From positions 62,001 to 126,000 of the forward strand of contig NZ_JAENHO010000014.1 of NCBI RefSeq assembly GCF_016785085.1: 64,000 nt of DNA, in the 5' to 3' direction. Source of the stretch: Paractinoplanes lichenicola (GTDB lineage Bacteria; Actinomycetota; Actinomycetes; Mycobacteriales; Micromonosporaceae). The translations under genes and the position numbers were made by a program. The notes beneath the pieces were generated by a model. The model was not told the DNA's origin and did not search any database. It was given only the letters and a program-made list of their open reading frames with translations. This document shows positions 7,550 through 15,834 of this stretch, in pieces (within the stretch, counting starts at the first letter, position 1; each line of letters begins with the position of its first letter).

Positions 7550-7620
7550 ATCAGCTCCTTCACCGGGCAGCCGGAGCGCTGCCGTCGGGTCGAAGTGAAG
7601 CGAGCGCGACGTTTCCCGGC

Positions 7621-7651
7621 CGTCACGAAAAACGGTGACGCCCACGTGACA
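7621..7651. promoter_or_regulatory. Candidate response-regulator site between exporter operon and TCS
   Basis: In the 125-bp divergent spacer, CGTCAC (7621-7626) faces GTGACG (7635-7640) as an inverted repeat, and GTGAC recurs at 7646 with an 11-bp step. OmpR-type regulators often bind direct repeats at 10-11 bp spacing. Confidence 0.35.
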
Positions 7652-7674
7652 CCGCGGCGCGGGAGGATGGGCGC

Positions 7675-8331
7675 ATGCGGATCCTGGTGGTCGAGGACGA
7701 ACCGCTGCTCGCCGATGCCGTGGCTCAGGGTCTGCGGCACGACGCGCACGCGGTCGACGTGGTCTACGACGGCGGCGCCGCGCTCGAGCGGGTCGGCGTC
7801 AACGACTACGACGTGGTGGTGCTCGACCGCGATCTGCCCGGCGTGCACGGCGACGACGTGTGCCGGGCGCTGGTCGAGCGCGAGGGCGATACCCGGGTGC
7901 TGATGCTGACCGCCGCGGCCGGGATCGACGACCGGGTGACCGGGTTGTCGCTGGGCGCCGACGACTATCTGCCGAAGCCGTTCGCGCTGCGCGAGCTGAG
8001 CGCCCGGGTCATCGCGCTGGGCCGGCGTGCGCGTTCGGCCGCGCCGCCGGTGCTGCGCCGCGCGGGCATCAGCCTCGACCCGCACCGGCGCGAGGTGCAC
8101 CGCGACGGCCGGTACGTGCCGCTCTCCCGCAAGGAGTTCGCGGTGCTGGCCGAGCTGCTGCGCGCCGACGGCACGGCGGTGTCGGCCGAGACGCTGCTCG
8201 AGAAGGCGTGGGACGAGAACGCCGACCCGTTCACCCACGCCGTACGGATGACGATCTTGAAGTTGCGGCGCAAGCTCGGCGAGCCGGCCGTCGTGCTGAC
8301 CGAACCGGGAGTGGGGTATCGCATCCCATGA
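7675..8331 (+). CDS. OmpR/PhoB-family response regulator
   Basis: 218 residues. The receiver domain (1-115) has the acidic pair in ILVVEDEPLL, the phospho-acceptor Asp in VVLDRDLPG (about residue 51), a switch Thr in LMLTAAA and the Lys in YLPKPFALREL. The C-terminal winged helix (about 125-218) contains VPLSRKEFAVLAELLRADG, AVRMTILKLRRKLGEP and ends VGYRIP. GGGAGG precedes ATG 7675. It overlaps the histidine kinase by ATGA and is divergent from the lipoprotein/ABC operon, which it probably controls. Confidence 0.95.
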   Translation: MRILVVEDEPLLADAVAQGLRHDAHAVDVVYDGGAALERVGVNDYDVVVLDRDLPGVHGDDVCRALVEREGDTRVLMLTAAAGIDDRVTGLSLGADDYLPKPFALRELSARVIALGRRARSAAPPVLRRAGISLDPHRREVHRDGRYVPLSRKEFAVLAELLRADGTAVSAETLLEKAWDENADPFTHAVRMTILKLRRKLGEPAVVLTEPGVGYRIP

Positions 8332-9431
8332 GACTGACCGTGCGGGGCCGGTTGACGCTCGTCTACGGCGGCCTGTTCGTGCTGGCCGGCCTGGTGCTGC
8401 TGGGCGCGACGGCCGTGCTGTTCTCGCAGCGGCTGCCCACCGTGCTGGCCAAGGTGGACACGACGATGCCCGCCGCGGGCGTGACCACGAACCAGCGGTT
8501 CCTCTCGGCCCAGAGCGAGGACACCCTCACCACGCTGCTCTCCCAGGGCGCGATCGCGCTGGTCGTGGTGAGCGCGGCGATGATCGCGCTGGGCTGGCTG
8601 GTCGCCGGGCGCATGCTCCAGCCGTTGCAGCAGATCACCGCCACCGCCCGCCGGATCGCCGACGCCCCCGACGCCGACCGCGGCCTGCACGAGCGGATCG
8701 CCCTGACCGGCCCCCAGGACGAGATCAAGGAGCTGGCCGACACGTTCGACGTCATGCTGGCCCGGCTCGACCACTCGTTCGACGGGCAGCGCCGGTTCAT
8801 CGCCAGCGCCTCGCACGAGCTGCGCACGCCGCTCACGCTCAACCGCACCCTGCTCGAGGTAGCGCTCACGCCCGAGACCGCGTCGGCGGAGGTGCGCCAG
8901 CTGGGCACGACCCTGCTGGCGATCAACGACCGGCACGGGCGGCTGATCGACGGGCTGCTGCTGCTGGCCCAGTCGGAACGACCGGTGACCGAGCGGTCCT
9001 ACGTCGACCTGGCCGACATCGTCGATCACGTCGCCGTCTCCGACACGGTCAAGGTGCTCACCGAGCCGCAGGAGGCGACGGTCGCCGGCAACCCCGTGCT
9101 GCTCGAGCGCCTCGTGCAAAACCTGGTCGAGAACGGCGTACGGCACAACGTGCCGGTCAACGGCTGGGTGCGGGTGCGCTCGGGCACCCGGCTCGACGGC
9201 TGGGTGGTGCTCGAGGTCAGCAACTCGGGCCCGGTGATCCCGCGCTACGAGGTGCCCGGCCTGTTCGAGCCGTTCCACCGTTTCGGCACCGACCGGCTGC
9301 ACTCCCCCGGCGCCGGTCTGGGGCTCTCGATCGTGCGGGCGGTCGCGCGGGCCCACGGCGGCGACGTCCGCGCCGACGCCCGCGACGAGGGCGGCCTGGT
9401 CGTGACGGTCACCCTGCCCCGGGCGCTATGA
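8328..9431 (+). CDS. Membrane sensor histidine kinase
   Basis: 367 residues. Two membrane helices (about 11-33 and 73-95) flank a short extracytoplasmic loop of ~40 residues, followed by a HAMP linker (GRMLQPLQQITATARRI). The dimerisation helix has the H-box FIASASHELRTPL with His near 164. The ATPase domain has the N-box NLVENGVRHN, FEPFHRF and GAGLGLSIVRAVARAHGG. The start ATG 8328 overlaps the regulator stop. A very short sensor loop suggests membrane- or cell-envelope sensing, as in antimicrobial-response systems paired with ABC exporters; that is inference from the neighbouring operon. Confidence 0.94.
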   Translation: MRLTVRGRLTLVYGGLFVLAGLVLLGATAVLFSQRLPTVLAKVDTTMPAAGVTTNQRFLSAQSEDTLTTLLSQGAIALVVVSAAMIALGWLVAGRMLQPLQQITATARRIADAPDADRGLHERIALTGPQDEIKELADTFDVMLARLDHSFDGQRRFIASASHELRTPLTLNRTLLEVALTPETASAEVRQLGTTLLAINDRHGRLIDGLLLLAQSERPVTERSYVDLADIVDHVAVSDTVKVLTEPQEATVAGNPVLLERLVQNLVENGVRHNVPVNGWVRVRSGTRLDGWVVLEVSNSGPVIPRYEVPGLFEPFHRFGTDRLHSPGAGLGLSIVRAVARAHGGDVRADARDEGGLVVTVTLPRAL

Positions 9432-10283
9432 GAGGTCGGCCGTGCGCCGATCGTCGCGGCTGTCGGACGGTGAGGTCGCGGCGGCCCGGCGGGCCAGGCC
9501 GAGCACGCCCAGGGTCATGACCGCGGCGGCGAACCCGACCATCAGCAGGCCCGCCGGGCCGAAGCGGAAACTCTCGTCGAAGACGACCACGCCGGCCGTC
9601 GCGGCCACGATCGGGTTGGCCACGCTGACCGTGGCCAGCGGGGCGGCCAGGCCGGCCCGGCCGTAGGAGAGCTGGCCCAGCACATAGCCGCCCGTGGCGA
9701 AGACCAGCACCGCAACGCCGGCGAACGGGGACACCGCGCCGGCGCCGCCGTCGGTGAACGCGGCCAGCACCGCCTTGGACAGCACCGAGGCGATGCCGAA
9801 GGCGACGCCGGCCGCGGCCGCGAGCAGCACCGACCGCACCCGGGGACCGGCCGGCCAGGCGGCCAGCGTCAGCACGGCCACCACGGCCAGCGTGATCAGC
9901 GCCAGATGCCGGTCGTCGGGCGGGGCCAGCACGGCCGGCTCGGACGACTCGACCGACAGCGACAGGATCAGGGCCAGGCCGAGGACCGTGAGGATCGCGT
10001 CGATCCAGGAGGCGCGGCCGATGCTGGTGCGATAGCGCACGGCGGCGATGGGGAGCGCGAACAACAGCGTGAGCGTGCCCAGGGCCTGCACGACGGCGAC
10101 CGTGCCGAAATTGAGCGCCACCACGTGCAGCACGACGCCGCCGCCGGTCAGCAGCAGCGCGACGGCCCACCGGGTCAGGCCGCGCTGGCCGTGCTCGGCC
10201 AGGCGTTCCTGGGCGACCGCCGCGGCCGCGTAACTGGCCGCGGAGAGCACCGACAACGTGACCGCCCACCCCAGCGATCCCAT
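9426..10283 (-). CDS. DMT-superfamily (EamA-like) transporter
   Basis: A 285-residue protein made of about ten hydrophobic helices, beginning MGSLGWAVTLSVLSAASYAA and including VVQALGTLTLLFALPIAAV, VRSVLLAAAAGVAFGIASVL and LATVSVANPIVAATAGVVVF. The pattern of two five-helix halves with a proline/asparagine-containing fourth helix is typical of drug/metabolite transporters. ATG 10283 is the first methionine of the hydrophobic reading; the frame stays open far upstream but reads as antisense of the next gene. The stop overlaps the histidine kinase stop by 6 bp (convergent). Substrate unknown. Confidence 0.85.
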   Translation of the reverse strand: MGSLGWAVTLSVLSAASYAAAAVAQERLAEHGQRGLTRWAVALLLTGGGVVLHVVALNFGTVAVVQALGTLTLLFALPIAAVRYRTSIGRASWIDAILTVLGLALILSLSVESSEPAVLAPPDDRHLALITLAVVAVLTLAAWPAGPRVRSVLLAAAAGVAFGIASVLSKAVLAAFTDGGAGAVSPFAGVAVLVFATGGYVLGQLSYGRAGLAAPLATVSVANPIVAATAGVVVFDESFRFGPAGLLMVGFAAAVMTLGVLGLARRAAATSPSDSRDDRRTADLS

Positions 10284-10361
10284 GTGCACCCCCGCTACAA
10301 GAGTCTGCCACGACAGAAAACTCCCTCGCCCGGGAGCGCGCCCGGCTGCCACGATCACCCC

Positions 10362-11273
10362 ATGGCGCAAGCAACGGGAACCCGGATCGGCTGGCGCGAC
10401 CTGCCCACCGGAGTCCGGCAGCGGATCGAGGGCATCGTCGGCGGCCCGGTCGTGGCGGCCGTCTCGCAGACCGGCGGCTTCTCGCCCGGCACGGCCGACC
10501 GGGTCGTCACCGCCGACGGCCGGCGTGCCTTCGTCAAGGCGGTCACCCCGGCCCTCAACGAGCGCTCCGCCGAGCTCGCCCGCGAGGAGGCCCGCATCAG
10601 CGCGGCCCTGCCCGAGCACGCACCCACCCCGCGCGTGCTGGGCTCGTTCGACGACGGCGACTGGGTCGTGCTGGTGCTGGAGGACGTCGAGGGCGTCCCG
10701 CCGCGGACGCCCTGGGTCGAGAGCGAGATCGACGCGGCCGTGGCCGCCCTGGCCGAGCTGGCCGACGCCCTCACCCCGGCGCCCCTTCCCGTGCCCGCGG
10801 TCACCGACCACCTCGCCGAGGGCTTCGGGGGCTGGCGGCGCCTGGCCGCCGACCCGCCCGCCGACCTCGACCCGTGGGCCGCCGCCCACCTGCCCGCCCT
10901 GATCGCGGCGGCCGAGCACGGGCTGGCCGCGCTGAGCGACGGCGACACCCTCGCGCACTGCGACATCCGGGCCGACAACATCCTCGTCCGGCCCGACGGC
11001 CGCCTGGTCATCGTCGACTGGCCCTGGGCCGCCACCGCGCCGCCCTGGCTCGACCGGGTGCTGCTGGCGCTCAACATCATCGTGCACGGCGGCGATCCCG
11101 AACGGGTGATCGCGGACCTCGACCGGCGGAACGTGGTCGGCGTGATGGCCGGTTTCGCCGGGTTCTTCCGCGACATCTCCAGGCTCCCGCCGCCGCCCTC
11201 GCTGCCGTCGGTGCGCTCGTTCCAGCGGTGGCAGGCCGACGAGCTGCTGCCGTGGCTCCGTCGCCATCTGTGA
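10362..11273 (+). CDS. Aminoglycoside-phosphotransferase-fold kinase
   Basis: 303 residues with an APH/choline-kinase fold. The N-lobe has VSQTGGFSPGTADRVVTADG with a Lys in AFVKAVTP. The hinge is WVVLVLEDVEG. The catalytic loop HCDIRADNILV lies around residue 200 (canonical HGDxxxxN with C for G), and the metal-binding Asp is in VIVDWPWA. ATG 10362 follows the divergent DMT gene by 78 bp. These enzymes phosphorylate small hydroxyl substrates; resistance to an aminoglycoside is not implied by the fold, and the substrate is unknown. Confidence 0.85.
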   Translation: MAQATGTRIGWRDLPTGVRQRIEGIVGGPVVAAVSQTGGFSPGTADRVVTADGRRAFVKAVTPALNERSAELAREEARISAALPEHAPTPRVLGSFDDGDWVVLVLEDVEGVPPRTPWVESEIDAAVAALAELADALTPAPLPVPAVTDHLAEGFGGWRRLAADPPADLDPWAAAHLPALIAAAEHGLAALSDGDTLAHCDIRADNILVRPDGRLVIVDWPWAATAPPWLDRVLLALNIIVHGGDPERVIADLDRRNVVGVMAGFAGFFRDISRLPPPPSLPSVRSFQRWQADELLPWLRRHL

Positions 11274-11484
11274 CGAGAAGCCGCACGTGGTGACGCGGAA
11301 TTCATCGGCCTGAACCGAAGAAAGGTCACCTCCGTATCTCAGCGCGCCGGCACCGGGGCGGGCCGCTGATGGGAGGTCGAGCACACTGCTCCGGGGCGCG
11401 CAGGTCAGGGCACTAGGCTGGGTGGTCGGGCTTCGGCGTGGCGGCCCGGACCGGCCACAAAACTCGAACACGGATCGGATCAAG

Positions 11485-12699
11485 ATGAGCGACCAGGCCA
11501 AGGTGCGAGTCCTTCTGTTGGAGAGCATCCATCCCGACGCGGTGTCCCGGCTGGAGGCCGAGGGCTACGAGGTCGAGTCCGTTCGCAACGCCCTCGACGA
11601 GTCCGAGCTGATCGCCCGCATCGCCGGCGTCCAACTGCTCGGCATCCGGTCCAAGACCAAGGTCACCGCCAAGGTGCTCGACGCCGCCGACAGCCTCGTC
11701 GCGATCGGCGCGTTCTGCATCGGCACCGACCAGATCGACCTCACTGCCGCCTCGGCCAACGGCGTGGCCGTGTTCAACGCGCCGTTCTCCAACACCCGCT
11801 CGGTCGTCGAGCTGGCGATCGCCGAGATCATCTCGATGACCCGCCGCCTCACCGAGAAAAACTCGCTCATGCACGCCGGGGTGTGGGACAAGTCGGCCGA
11901 CGGCGCCCACGAGATCCGCGGCCGCCGCCTCGGCATCATCGGCTATGGCAACATCGGCACCCAGCTGTCCGTGCTCGCCGAAAACCTCGGCATGTACGTG
12001 TCCTTCTACGACACGGCCGACAAGCTCGCGCTGAGCAACGCCCACCGCTGCGCCACGATCGAGGAGCTGCTCGAGACCAGCGACGTCGTGACCCTGCACG
12101 TCGACGGCCGCCCCGGCAACGCCGGCTTCTTCGGCGCCGAGCAGTTCAAGCGGATGCGTGAGGGCGCCCTGTTCCTCAACCTCTCCCGCGGCATCGTGGT
12201 CGACCACGTCGCCCTGCGTGAGGCCCTCGAGAGCGGTCACCTGGCCGGCGCCGCGGTCGACGTGTTCCCGACCGAGCCCAAGGGCCGGGGCGACGAGTTC
12301 GTCTCCGAGCTGCGCGGCCTGCCCAACGTCATCCTCACGCCGCACATCGGCGGCTCGACCGAGGAGGCGCAGTCCGACATCGGTGACTTCGTTGCCAACA
12401 AGCTGCGGGCCTTCCTGCAGGAAGGCAACACCACCCTCAGCGTCAACCTGCCCGGCGTCGCGCTGACCGAGCAGTCCGGCCAGAGCCGCATCGGCCACGT
12501 GCACATCAACACCCCGGGCGTGCTGGCCAAGGTCAACAGCATCCTGGCCGAGCACCACGTCAACGTGGAGGGTCAGCTGCTGAGCACCCGCGGCGAATAC
12601 GGCTACCTGATCACCGACATCGGCGGCGGCTTCAGCAACGAGGTGCTCGAGCGGCTGCGGGCGATGGAGCAGACCGTACGGTTGCGCGTCCTGTCCTGA
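11485..12699 (+). CDS. serA: D-3-phosphoglycerate dehydrogenase
   Basis: 404 residues; oxidises 3-phosphoglycerate to 3-phosphohydroxypyruvate, the first step of serine synthesis. The NAD-binding motif IIGYGNIGTQLSVLAENLGM is near residue 152, catalytic Arg in FLNLSRGIVVD, Glu in the VDVFPTEP region and His in LTPHIGGSTEEAQ near 288. A C-terminal ACT domain (about 335-404, VHINTPGVLAKVNSILAEH) allows serine feedback. The length and layout match the short E. coli-type enzyme rather than the ~530-residue mycobacterial type with an extra domain. A strong terminator follows at 12711. Confidence 0.93.
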   Translation: MSDQAKVRVLLLESIHPDAVSRLEAEGYEVESVRNALDESELIARIAGVQLLGIRSKTKVTAKVLDAADSLVAIGAFCIGTDQIDLTAASANGVAVFNAPFSNTRSVVELAIAEIISMTRRLTEKNSLMHAGVWDKSADGAHEIRGRRLGIIGYGNIGTQLSVLAENLGMYVSFYDTADKLALSNAHRCATIEELLETSDVVTLHVDGRPGNAGFFGAEQFKRMREGALFLNLSRGIVVDHVALREALESGHLAGAAVDVFPTEPKGRGDEFVSELRGLPNVILTPHIGGSTEEAQSDIGDFVANKLRAFLQEGNTTLSVNLPGVALTEQSGQSRIGHVHINTPGVLAKVNSILAEHHVNVEGQLLSTRGEYGYLITDIGGGFSNEVLERLRAMEQTVRLRVLS

Positions 12700-12710
12700 T
12701 CCTCGGCACG

Positions 12711-12744
12711 AAAGAGGGCGCCTCCCGCGTGGGGGGCGCCCTTT
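12711..12744 (+). terminator. Rho-independent terminator after serA
   Basis: AGGGCGCC (12715-12722) pairs with GGCGCCCT, followed by TTTC. It lies between two convergent genes and may serve both. Confidence 0.8.
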
Positions 12745-12759
12745 CCCGTACGGGGCGGG

Positions 12760-14331
12760 TCAGCTGTTCTCGACGGTCAGGGTCGTGATCGGGGCCCCGG
12801 CGCCGATGTCGTATCTGTTCTGCACCGCCCAGTTCTTGGGGGTGAGCGTCGAGCCGGGGGCCACGTCCTTGATCGTGCGGCTGCCGGCCACGACGGTCTG
12901 AGCGCCGCCGCCGACCTTGATCCGCACCGGGCTGCCGGTCGGCGAGGCCACGACCAGCTTCTCCACCGCGCCGTTGACCTTGATCGGCACGGTGCCGGTG
13001 GGGCGGGCCAGGCTGATCTGGGCCGTCCGCATGCCGCCGACCATCTCGAGCCCGCTGATCTGCCCGCCGCTGAGGTTGATGGCCTGCTCCTCGGCATAAC
13101 CCGAGAAACGCAGGGCCCACCGCACCTTGGCCGCCAGCACGATGGTGATCTCGCCGCTGGTGCCGCCGTCGCCGTCCTTGGTGACCTGCAGCTTGACGTC
13201 GTCGGCGTTGATCACCGGGTCGGGCAGGATGCCGGAGTCGTCGGGCGTGGAGATGCGGTAGAGGTCGTCGCCCAGCTCGCCGATCGACACGTTGACCCGG
13301 TTGGTCGCCGCGAGCAGCTCGAAGCTGGCCTGGTTGCGGTTGTCGAGCGGGGCGGTGACCGTACGGTCGCCGGATTTGTTGCCCGCGCCGAGCTGGAGCA
13401 CCGAGTCGAGCTTGTCGTCGGTGCCCGTGAAGTAGGCGACGCCGACGATGCCGCCCGCCACCAGCACGACCAGGCTGAGCAGCACGATGCCGACCGTGAC
13501 GGCGCGGGACTGGCGCGGGGGCGGCGGCACGGCCACGGCCACGCGCTGCTCGCCGGGCTCGGCCGGGCGGTCGCTCGCCTCGAGGAAGCGCCGGAGCTCG
13601 CCGGTGTCGGCGCCGCGGCCCTCGGAGGCGCGCAGATCGGCCGGGCGCGGGTCCAGCGTGTGGGCGTCGAGGGCCCGCGCGTCCATCACGCGCCGGAACT
13701 CGCTGGAATCGGCCCTTGCGAAACCACCCGTGTCGGACAGGCGACGCTGCTCCCCCGTGTGCGTCGAGACCCGGCGCTGCTCGCCCGTGGGCGTCGGCAT
13801 CCGGCGCTGCTCGCCCGTGGGCGTCGGCACCCGGCGTTGCTCGCCCGTGGGCGTCGGCACCCGGCGTTGTTCGCCCGTGTGCGTCTCGCCTGTGTGTGTC
13901 GACGCCCGGCGCTGCTCGCCCGTGTGCGTCGAGGCGCGGCGCACCGGCAGGTCGGGCGCGCCCAGGCCGGTCGGCGACAGTGGCTCGACGGGCTCGGGCG
14001 CCGGCGCGGCCGGGGCGGCGGGCGACGTCGGTGACGCCGGGTGACGCACCGGCGAGATCGGGCTCGACGTGAAGCCGAACGAGATGCGGCTGCCCCCGCT
14101 CGGCGTGGCCGGACCGTAATCCGGCGCCTTCACCGCCGGGGTCTCGCCTGTCGATGACGGCTCGGACGACCCGAACCACGGCGGGTCGTCAGCCGTCGGT
14201 CGGGCCGGCGGCCGCCGGTACATGGTGTCGCGGGAGCCGCCGCCTGGCGATCCCGTAGTCGACGGCTCGGCCACCGCCACATCGGACGGTGTTCCGCCAG
14301 CCGCTGCTCGGTCAGCTGCTGTCCGGTCCAC
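12760..14331 (-). CDS. Single-span membrane protein with 10-residue repeats and beta-rich extracellular domain
   Basis: 523 residues, no recognised family. The cytoplasmic N-terminal half is Pro/Thr/Ser-rich and contains five or six copies of RRVPTPTGEQ (about residues 130-195). TGExRR-like motifs also occur outside the array, as SSEFRRVMDA and TGELRRFLEA. One membrane helix follows (VTVGIVLLSLVVLVAGGIVG, about 281-305). The remaining ~215 residues are extracytoplasmic and rich in short beta strands (INLSGGQISGLEMVGG, VVAGSRTIKDVAPGS), possibly a beta-helix or adhesin-like fold. GTG 14331 has GGAAGGG upstream. The repeats could be a phosphorylation or docking platform; that is speculation. 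Confidence 0.7.
   Translation of the reverse strand: MDRTAADRAAAGGTPSDVAVAEPSTTGSPGGGSRDTMYRRPPARPTADDPPWFGSSEPSSTGETPAVKAPDYGPATPSGGSRISFGFTSSPISPVRHPASPTSPAAPAAPAPEPVEPLSPTGLGAPDLPVRRASTHTGEQRRASTHTGETHTGEQRRVPTPTGEQRRVPTPTGEQRRMPTPTGEQRRVSTHTGEQRRLSDTGGFARADSSEFRRVMDARALDAHTLDPRPADLRASEGRGADTGELRRFLEASDRPAEPGEQRVAVAVPPPPRQSRAVTVGIVLLSLVVLVAGGIVGVAYFTGTDDKLDSVLQLGAGNKSGDRTVTAPLDNRNQASFELLAATNRVNVSIGELGDDLYRISTPDDSGILPDPVINADDVKLQVTKDGDGGTSGEITIVLAAKVRWALRFSGYAEEQAINLSGGQISGLEMVGGMRTAQISLARPTGTVPIKVNGAVEKLVVASPTGSPVRIKVGGGAQTVVAGSRTIKDVAPGSTLTPKNWAVQNRYDIGAGAPITTLTVENS
13741..13938 (-). repeat. 30-bp coding tandem repeat (10-residue unit)
   Basis: Within the gene at 12760-14331 the 30-bp unit repeats at 13741, 13771, 13801, 13831 and 13861, followed by a shifted partial copy to about 13938. 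The protein unit is RR(V/M/A)(P/S)T(P/H)TGEQ. The copies at 13801-13860 are nearly identical in DNA, suggesting recent expansion. Confidence 0.9.
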
Positions 14332-14444
14332 GTGAAGCCCTTCCCCTGATCCCTAGATCGGCGCCGCGGTGCGGCAGCCCATCCCCACGAACAGGTACGG
14401 ATTTCATGTCTTCCCGGATGAGTACCGAGGGGAACTACTTACCG

Positions 14445-15101
14445 TTACTGCCGGCCGGGCCGCACCAGGCCACGCCGGGTGGCGATCGCGACCGCCTCGA
14501 GCTGGCTGTGCGCGCCCAGCTTGGCCAGCACGGCCTTCACGTAGCCGCGGCAAGTGTGCAGGCTGATGCCGAGCCGCCGGGCGATGGCGCGCGCGTCGAG
14601 ACCGGCCGCCATCAGCTGGAGCACCTCGTCCTCACGCGCGGTGAGGCCGCCGCCCCGCGGGCCGACCACCGGGCTGGTGCTGCGCAGCAGCCGGGCCAGG
14701 ATGTCGGTCGAGACCGTCATGCCGCCGCCGTGGGCCGTGCGCAACGCGTTCAGCACGTCACCGAGCGCGCCGTTCTTGGACAGGAAGCCGGCCGCCCCGG
14801 CCGCGGTGGCCCGCCCGACGAGCGCCGACTCATCGCTGGCAGTGAGGATCACCACACGTGTGTCCGGCTGGCGCACGCGGAGCAGCTCGGCGATCGCAAT
14901 TCCGTCCGCATCGGACAAATCGGGGTCGAGCAGGATGACGTTGGGACGCAGCTCGGCGGCCAGCCGGAGGGCCTCCGCACCGGTGAGCGCGTGCCCCACG
15001 TACTCCAGGTCGGGCTGGCCGGCCAAAGCGTGTCCGAGCAGCTCGGCAAACGTCTGGTGGCCGTCGACGACGAGCACGCTGATCGCATCGCCGTTAGTCA
15101 T
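14445..15101 (-). CDS. NarL/FixJ-family response regulator
   Basis: 218 residues. The receiver domain is 1-125, with phospho-acceptor Asp59 in NVILLDPDLSD, a switch Thr in VILTASDES and Lys in GFLSKNGAL. The LuxR-type HTH (about 150-212) reads LTAREDEVLQLMAAGLDARA, IARRLGISLHTCRGYVKAVL. The acidic pocket that normally holds two adjacent acidic residues reads VVDGHQTF, so the second is Gly14, which may alter Mg binding and phosphorylation. No kinase gene is adjacent, so it is an orphan here. It ends 113 bp before the start of the repeat-containing membrane protein gene (14331) and could be upstream of it on one transcript. Confidence 0.92.
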   Translation of the reverse strand: MTNGDAISVLVVDGHQTFAELLGHALAGQPDLEYVGHALTGAEALRLAAELRPNVILLDPDLSDADGIAIAELLRVRQPDTRVVILTASDESALVGRATAAGAAGFLSKNGALGDVLNALRTAHGGGMTVSTDILARLLRSTSPVVGPRGGGLTAREDEVLQLMAAGLDARAIARRLGISLHTCRGYVKAVLAKLGAHSQLEAVAIATRRGLVRPGRQ

Positions 15102-15321
15102 GCGCCACCTTTCCCCGATCCGACCCGTGGAAGTCTAAGGAGTACCCGCACTCATCTTTGCCGTACCAACAGGCGGGTGGTGCACCGGCCCGGATCCGAT
15201 CCGGCGGTACGCCCGATGATCGGATGAGGCCGAGCGGCCGCTATAACCAATCTTTCGGGTGAGGTCACCCCCCGCATTGGGGCTTGCTGGTTTTACCCTC
15301 TCACCAGCAGAGTTCCGAAAC

Positions 15322-15798
15322 ATGTTCGACATCCAGCTTTTCGGCCGGGTCGAGGTCCGGACCAGGGGCGTCCTGCTGGCCGGCACCGACTTCGGCGGCG
15401 ACCACCCGCGCCGCATCCTGGCCCTGCTTGCGCTGCGGGGCGAAATGTCCACCTCGGAGCTGGCCGGCGTGCTGGGAGAAAAGAAGAAGAGCGTCGAAAG
15501 CGACATGTCGGTCCTGCGCGATCACCTGGAGCCGGGCACGAGGCCGCGCGACTCCGTGGTGCGCCGCCGCGACGGCCGCTGGTCGCTCGACCCCGACCGC
15601 GTCCGCATCGACGTCGCGCGCTTCGACGAGCTGATCACCGCCGCCCTCGGCCGTCCCGCCGAACGCCGGGTCAAGCCGCTGACCGCCGCCTCCTTCGTGG
15701 CGTGCCGTCCGCTGCTCGAGGAGGAGGACCTCCCGTGGGCCGCCGAGGCCCGCGACGCGTATCGCACCAAGCTCGCCGATGTGACGCAGGTCAATTAG
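15322..15798 (+). CDS. Short SARP-like winged-helix protein without a bacterial transcriptional activator domain
   Basis: 158 residues from ATG 15322; a longer start at GTG 15259 is possible. The first ~95 residues look like the OmpR-type winged helix of SARP regulators: FDIQLFGRVEVRTRGVLLAG, HPRRILALLALRGEMSTSEL, then KKKSVESDMSVLRDHLEPG and a wing ending in GRWSLDPDRVRIDV. The normally following BTAD is reduced to a short helical tail (FDELITAALGRPAE and onward). It may be a truncated SARP or a stand-alone DNA-binding protein. It is divergent from the NarL regulator gene with a 220-bp spacer. Confidence 0.7.
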   Translation: MFDIQLFGRVEVRTRGVLLAGTDFGGDHPRRILALLALRGEMSTSELAGVLGEKKKSVESDMSVLRDHLEPGTRPRDSVVRRRDGRWSLDPDRVRIDVARFDELITAALGRPAERRVKPLTAASFVACRPLLEEEDLPWAAEARDAYRTKLADVTQVN

Positions 15799-15834
15799 CG
15801 CGCGCGAGCGGCCCGGCGGGCGCAGAATCGCGGC

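Noticed and set aside
10284..11528. Upstream extension of the DMT transporter frame to more than 700 codons
   Set aside because: It would run antisense through the APH-fold gene; only the C-terminal 285 residues look like a membrane protein and have a sensible ATG.
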